64,000 bases of DNA, from assembly GCA_001766655.1 (NCBI GenBank), contig MJCC01000009.1, forward strand, positions 5,428-69,427, read 5' to 3'. Positions 38,512-47,326 of the stretch are shown here, piece after piece. The notes under the pieces were generated by a model that did no database searches, was not told where the DNA came from, and saw nothing but the letters and a program-made list of their open reading frames with translations. The stretch comes from Phytomonas francai (taxonomy: Eukaryota > Euglenozoa > Kinetoplastea > Trypanosomatida > Trypanosomatidae). The stretch's first letter is position 1; the number at the start of each line of letters is the position of its first letter. A program made the position numbers and the translations under genes.

Positions 38512-40113
38512 ATGTCTCTTCTCGACAAGCTTTTCTCTGATGTCAACCAAATAGTAAATGAAGGCCAGGTTTCTTTTTTCTTTCTTTTGACCGGACAGAG
38601 AGGCAGTGGTAAGTCTTTTGCCCTCCGATCGCTTTTTACGAAACTCATTGAAACCTGCGCGGCATCGAACGTGGAGGCATTGTCGAACATATTAGTCCCC
38701 AGTAACTCCTTTTCTTCACCACACAGAGTGTTTCATGTATGCAGAATTGATTACAACACGCTCCTCTCGTGGTCAAGACAGCTGAAGGCGGGTCAGGACA
38801 TCAAGTTTTTGTCTTTCCTTCCTTTGACAGTCTTGATAGTCGATGATGTGCACGCGCTCTGGGAGCTGTGCTCACTTAATCAAGCGTCCCACTTTATGGA
38901 GAAGCTTCTTCTCTGCGCTTTGCACAGCCCTGGCTGCGCACTTGTCGCATCAGCACTGAGCGAGAATGATGTGCCCTCGTATCTCTTGCAATGTCGCCGT
39001 CCAATACACTACCCAGTTTCTTTGAACCTCCATAACGCTGGGGGCGGATCTTTTCTTTCCCAAACCGATCCTCACCTCTCTCAAACAAGGTGCATCGCAC
39101 CCAAAGAAGAGTCGGATGCCCCCTTTCGCGACACTCTCATGTCTTTGTGTCTAGAGAAGCTCATGCTCCGCGGGCGCGAGGACGGGACTCCTGTTCCTGC
39201 CGATAAACTGCCTGTGATGATGCCTCGGAAGTTGAAGTCATTGAATAGTTCATTAGGAGATGGAAAGTCCGTTAGGGTTGAAAATCTCTATGGGCTTGAT
39301 TATATCCAAGAGCGTTTATCAATTCTGATTTCTGTTTTCACTTCCTCTCAAGAATCTCGGGGTTGTGGAAAACTTCTTGCGTCCCTTCCAATGACAACGG
39401 GTATTCTGCTGCACGGACCTTCTGGTTGTGGTAAGAGCGCACTGGTGCGCCGCATCGCCGCTGCTTTCCCCTCTGTGGTTTTCCATTTTGTTGAGTGTAC
39501 AAAACTATTTTCAAAGTTTCTTGGCGAGAGCGAAGGAAAGCTTCGCGAAGTGTACTGCAAGGCACGCCTGCGGACACCCTCAGTGGTGGTACTTGACAAC
39601 ATCGATAGCATTGCACAATCTCGTGGAGCTATGCAAAACTCGGACACCTCGGGGGGTGGGAGTGGTGTAGATGTTAATCGCCGTATGTTAGCTTGTCTGC
39701 TCTGCGAACTTGATGGTGTTACGAGCAACTCTGGCGTTTTGACTATCGGCACCACAAATGTCCCTCATCTCATCGATAAGGCATTGCTGCGTCGAGGGAG
39801 ACTGGAATCCGTTATTTTTGTGCCGTCTCTTACGTTGCAGGCGGCGCAGGGCATTTGCCGATCCTTTTTCGATAACTTCGAGACAGAGCCTGCTGAGCGC
39901 AACTCCTGGATCGAGGCGATTGCGAAAGCTTCGGAGGGTTGCTCACCAGTTTCCTTGCATTTTGTCCTTCGGAAAATTCTCGAAAAGCTTCTTCCACAGA
40001 TTTCAGAATCTGGATGTCGCTTCGAAATTCCCACTCAAATGACTGTGGAGAGCGCCTTGTTTGAATACACCCCGCTATTGGAACCTATAGACTACCAGTT
40101 TAGTCAATTGTGA
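38512..40113 (+). CDS. Tandem AAA ATPase with altered D2 Walker B
   Basis: The 533-residue protein has two AAA cassettes. D1 (about 1-170): Walker A GQRGSGKS (28-35) and Walker B VLIVDDVHAL. D2 (about 250-500): Walker A GPSGCGKS near 302. In D2 the Walker B reads VVVLDNID, so the catalytic Glu is Asn363. SIAQSRG follows, then sensor IGTTN and the arginine-finger-type DKALLRRGRLESVIFVP. This type II layout resembles the CDC48/AFG2/PEX1 group, but the protein is shorter and lacks their N-domain. The Glu-to-Asn change suggests D2 may bind but hydrolyse ATP poorly. Cellular role unknown; a PEX1-like or SPATA5L1-like function is possible. Confidence 0.75.
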   Translation: MSLLDKLFSDVNQIVNEGQVSFFFLLTGQRGSGKSFALRSLFTKLIETCAASNVEALSNILVPSNSFSSPHRVFHVCRIDYNTLLSWSRQLKAGQDIKFLSFLPLTVLIVDDVHALWELCSLNQASHFMEKLLLCALHSPGCALVASALSENDVPSYLLQCRRPIHYPVSLNLHNAGGGSFLSQTDPHLSQTRCIAPKEESDAPFRDTLMSLCLEKLMLRGREDGTPVPADKLPVMMPRKLKSLNSSLGDGKSVRVENLYGLDYIQERLSILISVFTSSQESRGCGKLLASLPMTTGILLHGPSGCGKSALVRRIAAAFPSVVFHFVECTKLFSKFLGESEGKLREVYCKARLRTPSVVVLDNIDSIAQSRGAMQNSDTSGGGSGVDVNRRMLACLLCELDGVTSNSGVLTIGTTNVPHLIDKALLRRGRLESVIFVPSLTLQAAQGICRSFFDNFETEPAERNSWIEAIAKASEGCSPVSLHFVLRKILEKLLPQISESGCRFEIPTQMTVESALFEYTPLLEPIDYQFSQL

Positions 40114-40612
40114 CGAACTTTGTTTATTATTATCAACAGCTTCATGTTACGCCAGAAGAGACACCTATTCTTCTGTCATTTTTGGTGCTCAAATTCTATG
40201 CACTAATATATGTATATTCTCTTTGTTTTTGGACATCTTCTTTACGCTTTTAAATAAATAATTTATATTTTTATGCTCGGATTGATATTATTGTCTCCTC
40301 TTTTCTCTATTCTTAAAATATATTTAATATTCATCTCAAGGGATACTAGGATTATTTATTTTCTTCCCTATTTATTGGGTCGATATTCTTATCGCCATTC
40401 ATTCTTCAACGCACGTGTTGTTGAATTTGCTTCTTCGTCTATTAGAAACGGGCAAGTTTGAGCCTTTGAGTTTGTGTGTGTGTGTGTGTGTGTATTAGGC
40501 AAGGTGTCTCTAACTTCATCTTTGGTATATTGCGCAGTTACACTAGTTAGGGAGTATATTATGCTGTTTGTGTATCTTTTATAACTAATAATTTTCCATA
40601 AAAAAATACTAA
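40114..40612. other. 500-base intergenic stretch
   Basis: AT-rich, with a short TG repeat at about 40473-40492. No gene seen. Confidence 0.5.
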
Positions 40613-43087
40613 ATGGACTATCGTTCTCCACTTGAGCTGCGCCAGCAGCTGATGGAGGAAGCCAGATCTGCGGCAGCTCAATTGGCGCCTACCAAAAAAG
40701 CGAAGCTAAAGGTGGTTGGTCTTGATCCAACTCTTTCTATTCATCTCATGGGCAATATTGGAAGTTCAACAAATGGGCCACATTCAACTTCTACACCGTT
40801 AACCGCGCTTCCGGATGACCCTACTGCGCTGGTGCGTGAGGTACCGGAGGCTGAGAATATCAAAGCTATGAACGCCGCATTAGAGCACGAAGAGGCGGTG
40901 CAACGCTATATGGAGAGCGAAAATCTTTCTCTAGAGGAGTCTGCTAGGTATATCATGGCGAATGGTAGTACCGCTCAGAAAATGTCATTTGTTCTGCATA
41001 TTCGTGAAAGCCTCGTAGGGTATTCACTGAAGCAAGTATCTAAAATTCTCGGGATTCTTGTAGATTCAATGTGGACCCAAGATCCGGAGCTTCAATGCCG
41101 CGTGCCTGAGGCACTTCAGGATCTTTCCGGTTTTCTAACTAGCTCCATTGCTGATGAGCTCTACGAAGTGATTGAAACGATGCTAACAGTAAAAACGCCA
41201 TCGATTCGGATTGCTTGGGGAAAGCTACTCCTCGCGTTGATAAGTTATTTGAGCACGGAGCAAATAGAAAAGTGTCTCATTCCACTGTCACTTGCCAAGA
41301 GTCAGCACGCTGAGCCACAGGACCAACGTGAGCTAAGTTGTGATCTTTTGGGATGCGTTTGTGCGTTTTTGCACCGCGAGAAGGTTGATAGAATGATTTT
41401 GCCTCGTGCGATGGCCCTTTGCCAAGACACTAACGTTGCGGTGCGTGGGCGGATGTGCCAGCACCTGAGCACAATCGCCCATTCCTTGGGGATTGAAGCC
41501 GCGAAGCAAAAAGTGGCGCCCGTTTTGATTGAGTTGTTGAACGATGAGGAGCGCGCGGTGTCAGGAGCGGCTTTCTCCCGATTATTAGACTTGATTGATT
41601 TTTTTGGTCCCGAATATTGTAAAATTCATCTTTATCCGATATTCATGACGTATGTGTCCAACCCTCCTAGTGATGTAACTAGCCTTTTGGTCGTCGAATA
41701 TGGCCGTTTTCTCGACAAGATTAAATCTAATATTGCGACACATGAGGAATTCCTTCTCTTTGCGTCTTTTTACCAGAAGGCGGTCGAGAGGAATGACAAG
41801 ACAACGCGACGCAGCTGCGCGTACAACTTCCCTGCAGTCGCAGCGTCGCTACCCCTTTCGGTATTCTCTTTGCATTTGTCCCCGTGTTTAAACAAGCTTG
41901 CGAGTGATCCAGAACCTGAAGTTCGCCGAAGCACTGCAGCTGGACTTCATGAATTAGTCAAACTTTTAGGCAATACAGCCGCCATGTACTTAGAAGAACC
42001 TTTTCTTAAGTTACTGGGTGATAAGGATGGGCGGGTGCGATTCCTGATCTTTAAGCAAGTCGAATTGCTTCTCGACTCCTTCATATCTCAGTTCAGTGGT
42101 TCACAGCGCGATAAGTTTTTCCAGTCTGTGGCTGAGATCCTTCTTGAGTTGGCGCCGACGGGCCATACGAACTGGTACATAATGGATCACATCGTCACTG
42201 TAGTGAGCAAATATGCACAGTACTTCAGTGCAGCCGTTATTATTGATGATTTTATCCCATTGATGCTTTACTATGAAAAGGTCGGAGCTAATGTTCTGAA
42301 AAACAAATGTGCGAGGTTGGTTATGCTCTTCTTTTCTCAGGTGTCAAACCCGCAAACTCAGGTACAGCTGTTTAACAAACTTGTCACCGAATTCGCGCGC
42401 AGTCCCTGTTGCTACCACCGCCAGTCGTACTTCCGCTTTGTGCGTGAGGCAACATCTTTTTTCTCACGAAGGTGCATTCGAGAGCGTCTGATGGAGTGCA
42501 GTTTAGAATTACAGCGTGACTCTATCGCAGAGGTGCGGATGGCACTGGCGAGATCGTTGGTATATTTATCGAAAGGCCTTCGTTCTAGCAGTCCAGGTGC
42601 TCTAGAGGAGGAGTATAATAACATGATTCAGCGACTTTTAATGGATGAAAACGAAGAGGTTCGAGCAGAGGCTCGTAGAAGTACTGATCTGCTGAAGGCA
42701 ATGGAGATTGAGCGACGGAATAACCCCCAAAAAGCCACCGAGGAGGAGCAACTTGATCTGAAGCGAGAGAAAGCCGAGCAGACCATGTTAGACCTAGCGA
42801 AGGAGTTTGATAAGGCCGAGCGGCGGGCGAAGCTGCGCGAGCTCCTAAAGAACGGCCGTGACAAGGAGTTCCTGGATGTGGGGGCGGCTACTAACCCCCG
42901 TAAAGGGGTGAACAGCCGCAGCAGTTGCGGCACCCCCAAGCGCAGGCGTTCCTTGCATAATATAGTTGGTGGGTATAATATAAAGAATACAGGGTCCTCT
43001 AGCCACACCAACATAGAGCTACCTCGTTTAGCGAATTCAAAGGCAGCAGTCTTGCCTTCTCCAACCTACTTAAGGCGGAAGCGGTAA
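40613..43087 (+). CDS. HEAT-repeat protein, PP4 regulatory subunit 1 (PPP4R1)-like
   Basis: PPP4R1 and PP2A scaffolds are solenoids of HEAT repeats that hold PPP-type phosphatase catalytic subunits. The 824-residue protein has a disordered N-terminus (1-95) and about 14 HEAT-like repeats (100-690). Diagnostic repeats are VAVRGRMCQHLSTIAHSLG, RRSCAYNFPAVAASL, DPEPEVRRSTAAGLHELVKLLG and DGRVRFLIFKQVELLLD. A charged coiled coil (about 705-765) and a Ser/Arg-rich basic tail with PKRRRSLHN follow. The similarity to PPP4R1 is stronger than to the 589-residue PP2A A subunit because of length and the extended C-terminus. The partner phosphatase is unproven. Confidence 0.7.
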   Translation: MDYRSPLELRQQLMEEARSAAAQLAPTKKAKLKVVGLDPTLSIHLMGNIGSSTNGPHSTSTPLTALPDDPTALVREVPEAENIKAMNAALEHEEAVQRYMESENLSLEESARYIMANGSTAQKMSFVLHIRESLVGYSLKQVSKILGILVDSMWTQDPELQCRVPEALQDLSGFLTSSIADELYEVIETMLTVKTPSIRIAWGKLLLALISYLSTEQIEKCLIPLSLAKSQHAEPQDQRELSCDLLGCVCAFLHREKVDRMILPRAMALCQDTNVAVRGRMCQHLSTIAHSLGIEAAKQKVAPVLIELLNDEERAVSGAAFSRLLDLIDFFGPEYCKIHLYPIFMTYVSNPPSDVTSLLVVEYGRFLDKIKSNIATHEEFLLFASFYQKAVERNDKTTRRSCAYNFPAVAASLPLSVFSLHLSPCLNKLASDPEPEVRRSTAAGLHELVKLLGNTAAMYLEEPFLKLLGDKDGRVRFLIFKQVELLLDSFISQFSGSQRDKFFQSVAEILLELAPTGHTNWYIMDHIVTVVSKYAQYFSAAVIIDDFIPLMLYYEKVGANVLKNKCARLVMLFFSQVSNPQTQVQLFNKLVTEFARSPCCYHRQSYFRFVREATSFFSRRCIRERLMECSLELQRDSIAEVRMALARSLVYLSKGLRSSSPGALEEEYNNMIQRLLMDENEEVRAEARRSTDLLKAMEIERRNNPQKATEEEQLDLKREKAEQTMLDLAKEFDKAERRAKLRELLKNGRDKEFLDVGAATNPRKGVNSRSSCGTPKRRRSLHNIVGGYNIKNTGSSSHTNIELPRLANSKAAVLPSPTYLRRKR

Positions 43088-44459
43088 TAAATTCGCATTA
43101 AGTTCAACAATGACCAAAAACATGAGGTGTATACGGATCAATTGGTACCTAGTCGAACAGGTAGAGTTTGTTTCACGCACGGTTCTACTGATGTAGTCTT
43201 GGTGCAAATAACATAGTCTCAAGATATATATATATATATATCAAGGTAAACCGATGTGCAGTTGGACTAAATAGCTGTTCGAGCTATTTAGTTATAATGA
43301 CACTATTCTTTCCCGAAAAGGTATGTAACTAATTTATTTTTCGGTTTATTTTTATTTATTCAATTTTTTTTTTTTATGTGATGTTTACACAAAACAAAAT
43401 ATGCTGAGATGCTTCTAGTCTTCGTTCGTATCATCCTTGATTTGATATGAGTAATAATTTGTGGCCTAATATGTGTTTATACCCTTCTTTTAGAATCTTA
43501 CTTTTCTATGAAAACTATTTAGTAGGGTTTGCATCCGTGTAGTATATTTAAATGTAATTGGGTGTTTGACATCTTCTCGAAGGTTATCTAATTAAAGCGG
43601 TGCATATAGTTTATTTTCTTACCCCATAATAGTTGAAACCTTCTTTTTGTTAGTGCACGCAAAACAAGCACTTTATCTAATTCTTTTTCTGTTTATCTCG
43701 CCTTACTAAAAGTTTTGAGCTCAAGTCTTTTTTTCTGGAGCCTGTTCCTCCTTTTAATTGTGAGACAGTTCTATAAGTCAATTCAAGGCGACGTTGCTTT
43801 ATATGACATAACGAATCCGATGAAGAAGGCTTTTTCAATGTAAGCCAACAAAAAAGAGTAACAACGTTTGTGGAGAGCGTGTTTAAAGGGGGCATTAGTA
43901 CTTCTTTACTGGAGTCCCTAAACAGAATTGTTTAGTTTGTCTCCGTGCGCTTTGTGTAAGTCGAGATGAAATCTGATGCCTCGCTCTGTTGTAGTATTTT
44001 TTTTCTACATTTTCGAGAATGCCATTGTACCGACGCAGGTGACCCAGGTTACGTGCTTTCATTCTTTTGTAGATGGCTAATAATAAACGTGAAAGGGGTT
44101 GAATATAATGGCATATAAAGCACGCATTGTGCAACATTCAGAATAATTTCTTTGTTTTAAAGAGGGAAGGGGGGATATTTAGATCTGTTGTGCATTACCT
44201 TTTTTCCCTTTTTTCTCCGATGCATACCGGTGTCTATATATTTATTTATTTTGTATTCTTGCTTAACATGTTGAAAGCGTTGTGAAAGTTATGGACTGAT
44301 GGGATGAAATTGATCTATATTTCTTTGAACAAAAATATTTAGTATATGATTGTTTTTTTCATGTATTGAATGATTGTTTTTCATTTCATCTATAAAGTTG
44401 GTGCCTTAATTGTTAGTTTGCTGGCTTTCGCAGCGCAGTAATTTAAGAAAATCTTCAGA
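43088..44459. other. 1.4 kb intergenic stretch with TA repeat and hairpin
   Basis: It contains (TA)n at about 43224-43241 and a perfect 11-bp inverted repeat at 43266-43292. The rest is AT-rich with T runs and no supportable gene. Confidence 0.55.
43266..43292. repeat. Perfect 11-bp inverted repeat with 5-base loop
   Basis: ACTAAATAGCT, loop GTTCG, AGCTATTTAGT: all 11 pairs match. It lies 179 bases past the PPP4R1-like stop, in its probable 3' UTR. Confidence 0.85.
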
Positions 44460-45380
44460 ATGGAGAAACCACCAGAAGAATTGGTTTCCCCGGATACCCA
44501 AAATTACGCAACTCGAGGAAAGCGTCTTCGTGACGCGACCGAGCCTTCTATTCGTGAAGCATCCCTGATTCCCCGACATGATGAAAAGGAGCTGAAGAAA
44601 GGAACCGCGTGCAGCTTTGCAGATGGAGCATCTAGGAAAAGCATCATTCTTAATTCGACGGTCAGTTTCACTGGGTCTAGTTTTCCAAGAGATCCCCCTA
44701 CGTTAATCAAGAGTGCTTCTATGCCCTCATTGAATTCTCGGGCGACGTGCATGCAAAAGGCACCTGTCAAGACGCCTGTGAGCGCCAAGTCTCCGGGTTC
44801 CCCTGCTTTTCCCTATTTTACATCGACCGTGTCAATGTCGAGTCCGCTTTCAGCCGATGCGTCCTCGCCTAATAGCGGCAGCCCCAAGCTGGTGTCCCGA
44901 CGCCAGAAATGGGCCACCCTCCTCACTTCCACCTTTATGCAGTCGGGGGATGGGTATGAAGAGGAAAAGGTAAAGGATATTTGCGTGCGCATTGTCGCTG
45001 CCATATCAGGGGACGGTGAGGAAGCCAAGGATACGTTTTTAACGCTCTTAGTGAACCTTAAAGATCCAAAAAATGGCCAGTTGCGTTCACGGGTAATGAA
45101 AGGTGTACTACCTGTCGAGGTCTTAGTTACTCTAAGCGAGGTTGATCTCGTTAATCCTGAGCGGCGAAAGAAGTTAGATGAAGAGTTTCAGCAACGTGCA
45201 CGAGATACTAACCTGAGCGATATTCAGAAAGCGTGTAGGTCCACCTCTACTTTATTCCAGTGCCCATCATGTAAGGCGCGCGATTGCACGTGGTTCCAAC
45301 GGCAAACACGCTCCGGAGATGAGCCGATGACGGTATTTTGTACCTGTAATGTGTGTGGTAACACGTGGAGAAGAAGCTAA
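44460..45380 (+). CDS. Transcription elongation factor TFIIS-like protein
   Basis: TFIIS rescues backtracked RNA polymerase II by stimulating transcript cleavage. The 306-residue protein has a Ser/Pro-rich N-terminus (1-150) without a clear LW domain. The central TFIIS_M three-helix domain follows (about 158-260: VKDICVRIVAAISGDGEEAK, RSRVMKGVLPVEVLVTL). The C-terminal zinc ribbon is CPSC...CNVC (about 268-303). The acidic hairpin that enters the polymerase pore is intact (RSGDEPMT). Trypanosomatids have more than one TFIIS; which one this is cannot be told. Nuclear by function. It lies 190 bases before the RBBP4-like gene. Confidence 0.9.
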   Translation: MEKPPEELVSPDTQNYATRGKRLRDATEPSIREASLIPRHDEKELKKGTACSFADGASRKSIILNSTVSFTGSSFPRDPPTLIKSASMPSLNSRATCMQKAPVKTPVSAKSPGSPAFPYFTSTVSMSSPLSADASSPNSGSPKLVSRRQKWATLLTSTFMQSGDGYEEEKVKDICVRIVAAISGDGEEAKDTFLTLLVNLKDPKNGQLRSRVMKGVLPVEVLVTLSEVDLVNPERRKKLDEEFQQRARDTNLSDIQKACRSTSTLFQCPSCKARDCTWFQRQTRSGDEPMTVFCTCNVCGNTWRRS

Positions 45381-45570
45381 GGACACGTTTTGGTGTATCC
45401 CCTGCCATTCTTTTGCTGTGCACCTTGTGCGCAACTCTATAGTCGGAGTGAGTGAACTGTCCTATTCCTTGTCATTTAATCTAAATGCTAAAATGGGCAT
45501 GAACAACAGGATGCCATTGTATACATATGCATTCTCACTTCATAGTTTTATCTCTAGTTAAACCCACACA

Positions 45571-46950
45571 ATGGATTCTGACGAAGGTAAGAGAGATGCT
45601 AAGATGGTTCTGAACTCATATGAGCCGTCACAAAGCAATCTAGTATCGTATCAGGAAACGCTGCGCTTCCGTACATGGCGCAAACACACTCGGTATCTTT
45701 ACCAAAGCCTTTTTCACATCGACCTTGTTTGGGAAACCCCAGCCGTGCAGTTTATGCCATTTGTTACACCGAAAGGAGATGTCACAACACACACCATACT
45801 CAGTGGAACACGCACAGGCGGGCAGGAACAGGCCTACCTTCAACTTCTTGCCGCCACACTTCCTAGTAACGCCAGTATTTTAGATAGTGCTGATCGGCCT
45901 TATTGCGATGCCACAGGCGAAGTGGGCGGGTATGGAATGGCACCCAGCACATGCAACCTTCGGATTGAGCGTCGTATTTTGCACGACGGCGACGTACTGG
46001 CCGCACGATACATGTACGCTAACCCACTTCTTATTGCATCTGCGTCCAGTAATGGAACAGTTTACATCTTTGACTGGTCGCGTGTATCACTCAATAGGTT
46101 TCCAAATGACCCTCCTCGCCCACGGGCACCCCTACCTCCAAACGAGCTAAGCAGCAATCCTAGTGACGAGGAGCGCATCAATTATCAGAAGCGCATGCGT
46201 GAGCTCAACACGATTATAGCAGAGCAGGACCGCTGGGACCGTCGACGAGGTGCAGGTCAGCACGTCCTCACACTAGTTGGTGGCAACGGCCCCTCTGACA
46301 ATTTGGATTGGAGCACGTCTCACGACGGCGTGCTGGTTTCTGGTTCTCAAGGGCGGGTGTGTGCATGGAAGATTGGTAACCTTTCCAAAGACGATCCGCG
46401 CACGGTGGAACCGTATCAGACGTTTTGTTACGATGACGAAGACGATTGTCGAATCACCTCGGTAAATTTTTTGTGGAAATCTGAGAATGAATTCGTCTGT
46501 ACCACGACAAGTGGTAATGTTTTTTACAATGACTTGCGTACACAGAACGCAACTGAGATCTTTTCTTTACCAGTAGAAGCTACTGCGGTATCCATGTCGT
46601 CCCTGGACTCCAACCTGCTCCTTGTCGGAAGTCAACTAGGTGAAGTATTTCTTTTTGATTTGCGCCAAAGCTCGGTGCCGGTTCGCTTAGAAAAACTTCA
46701 TGAAGGTGAGGTAACAACGTTAGAGTGGTGCCCCCACTCTTCACACCTCTTTGCTTCTGGGGGTCTGGACCAGAATGTTTGTATCTATAACAGGAAGCGC
46801 GAGAAACTACTCTTTAAACATGCAGGTCACACTGACGGCATCATGGACATCGGCTGGAACTGGCAAACGGCTAATGCAGGCCAGCTTTTGTCAGCCGACA
46901 GTAACGCTTTGATGCTGTTTCGTCCGCGAGATTATTATTTCTGCACGTAA
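45571..46950 (+). CDS. RBBP4/CAF-1c-like WD40 histone chaperone
   Basis: RBBP4/7 (RbAp46/48) proteins bind histone H4 and H3 in chromatin assembly, deacetylase and PRC2-type complexes. The 459-residue protein shows the characteristic N-terminal histone-binding helix (FRTWRKHTRYLYQSLFHIDLVWETPAVQFMP), equivalent to the animal YKIWKKNTPFLYDLV...LEWPSLTAQW block. Seven WD40 blades follow, including ADNLDWST-type, LLVGSQLGEVFLFDLRQ, VTTLEWCPHSSHLFASGGLDQNVCIYN-type and a final GHTDGIMDIGWNW blade. An insert with EQDRWDRRRG sits between blades. The start is the ATG at 45571. Confidence 0.82.
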   Translation: MDSDEGKRDAKMVLNSYEPSQSNLVSYQETLRFRTWRKHTRYLYQSLFHIDLVWETPAVQFMPFVTPKGDVTTHTILSGTRTGGQEQAYLQLLAATLPSNASILDSADRPYCDATGEVGGYGMAPSTCNLRIERRILHDGDVLAARYMYANPLLIASASSNGTVYIFDWSRVSLNRFPNDPPRPRAPLPPNELSSNPSDEERINYQKRMRELNTIIAEQDRWDRRRGAGQHVLTLVGGNGPSDNLDWSTSHDGVLVSGSQGRVCAWKIGNLSKDDPRTVEPYQTFCYDDEDDCRITSVNFLWKSENEFVCTTTSGNVFYNDLRTQNATEIFSLPVEATAVSMSSLDSNLLLVGSQLGEVFLFDLRQSSVPVRLEKLHEGEVTTLEWCPHSSHLFASGGLDQNVCIYNRKREKLLFKHAGHTDGIMDIGWNWQTANAGQLLSADSNALMLFRPRDYYFCT

Positions 46951-47326
46951 TCCGTTTGGTTGCCGACAAATAAACCATGCTGCATAGACGTGAGGCTTTT
47001 TAAAGAATGCCTTATGTTCAGGGTGCTTTTTGAGAATCTTTCGTAAAGTCGAAGGGGTTGCATGGTGAATCTTTCCCCAGCCCACAGGCATCACTCCTAT
47101 TAGCTCACGAATAAATATGCACATACTAGTGTTCTCTCAAGAAAAATCATACAATGAAAGCGAAGGTTAATACCTAGGCATGAATCTTTCCTCCCCCTAT
47201 AGAGCATTTTGTCCTTAACCCCTCTTTTTTTAATTCTTCCTGAAGATTTTGCTAAATTTGAAAAGAGTTCTTGATCAGTTTCATTAATTCCAAAGTAAGC
47301 AAAATAGGAACGGCAGCGTTTTAGGG
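46951..47326. other. 376-base intergenic stretch
   Basis: No gene seen. A T-rich tract (CCCCTCTTTTTTTAATTCTTCCTG) near 47218-47243 is a candidate splice signal. Confidence 0.5.
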
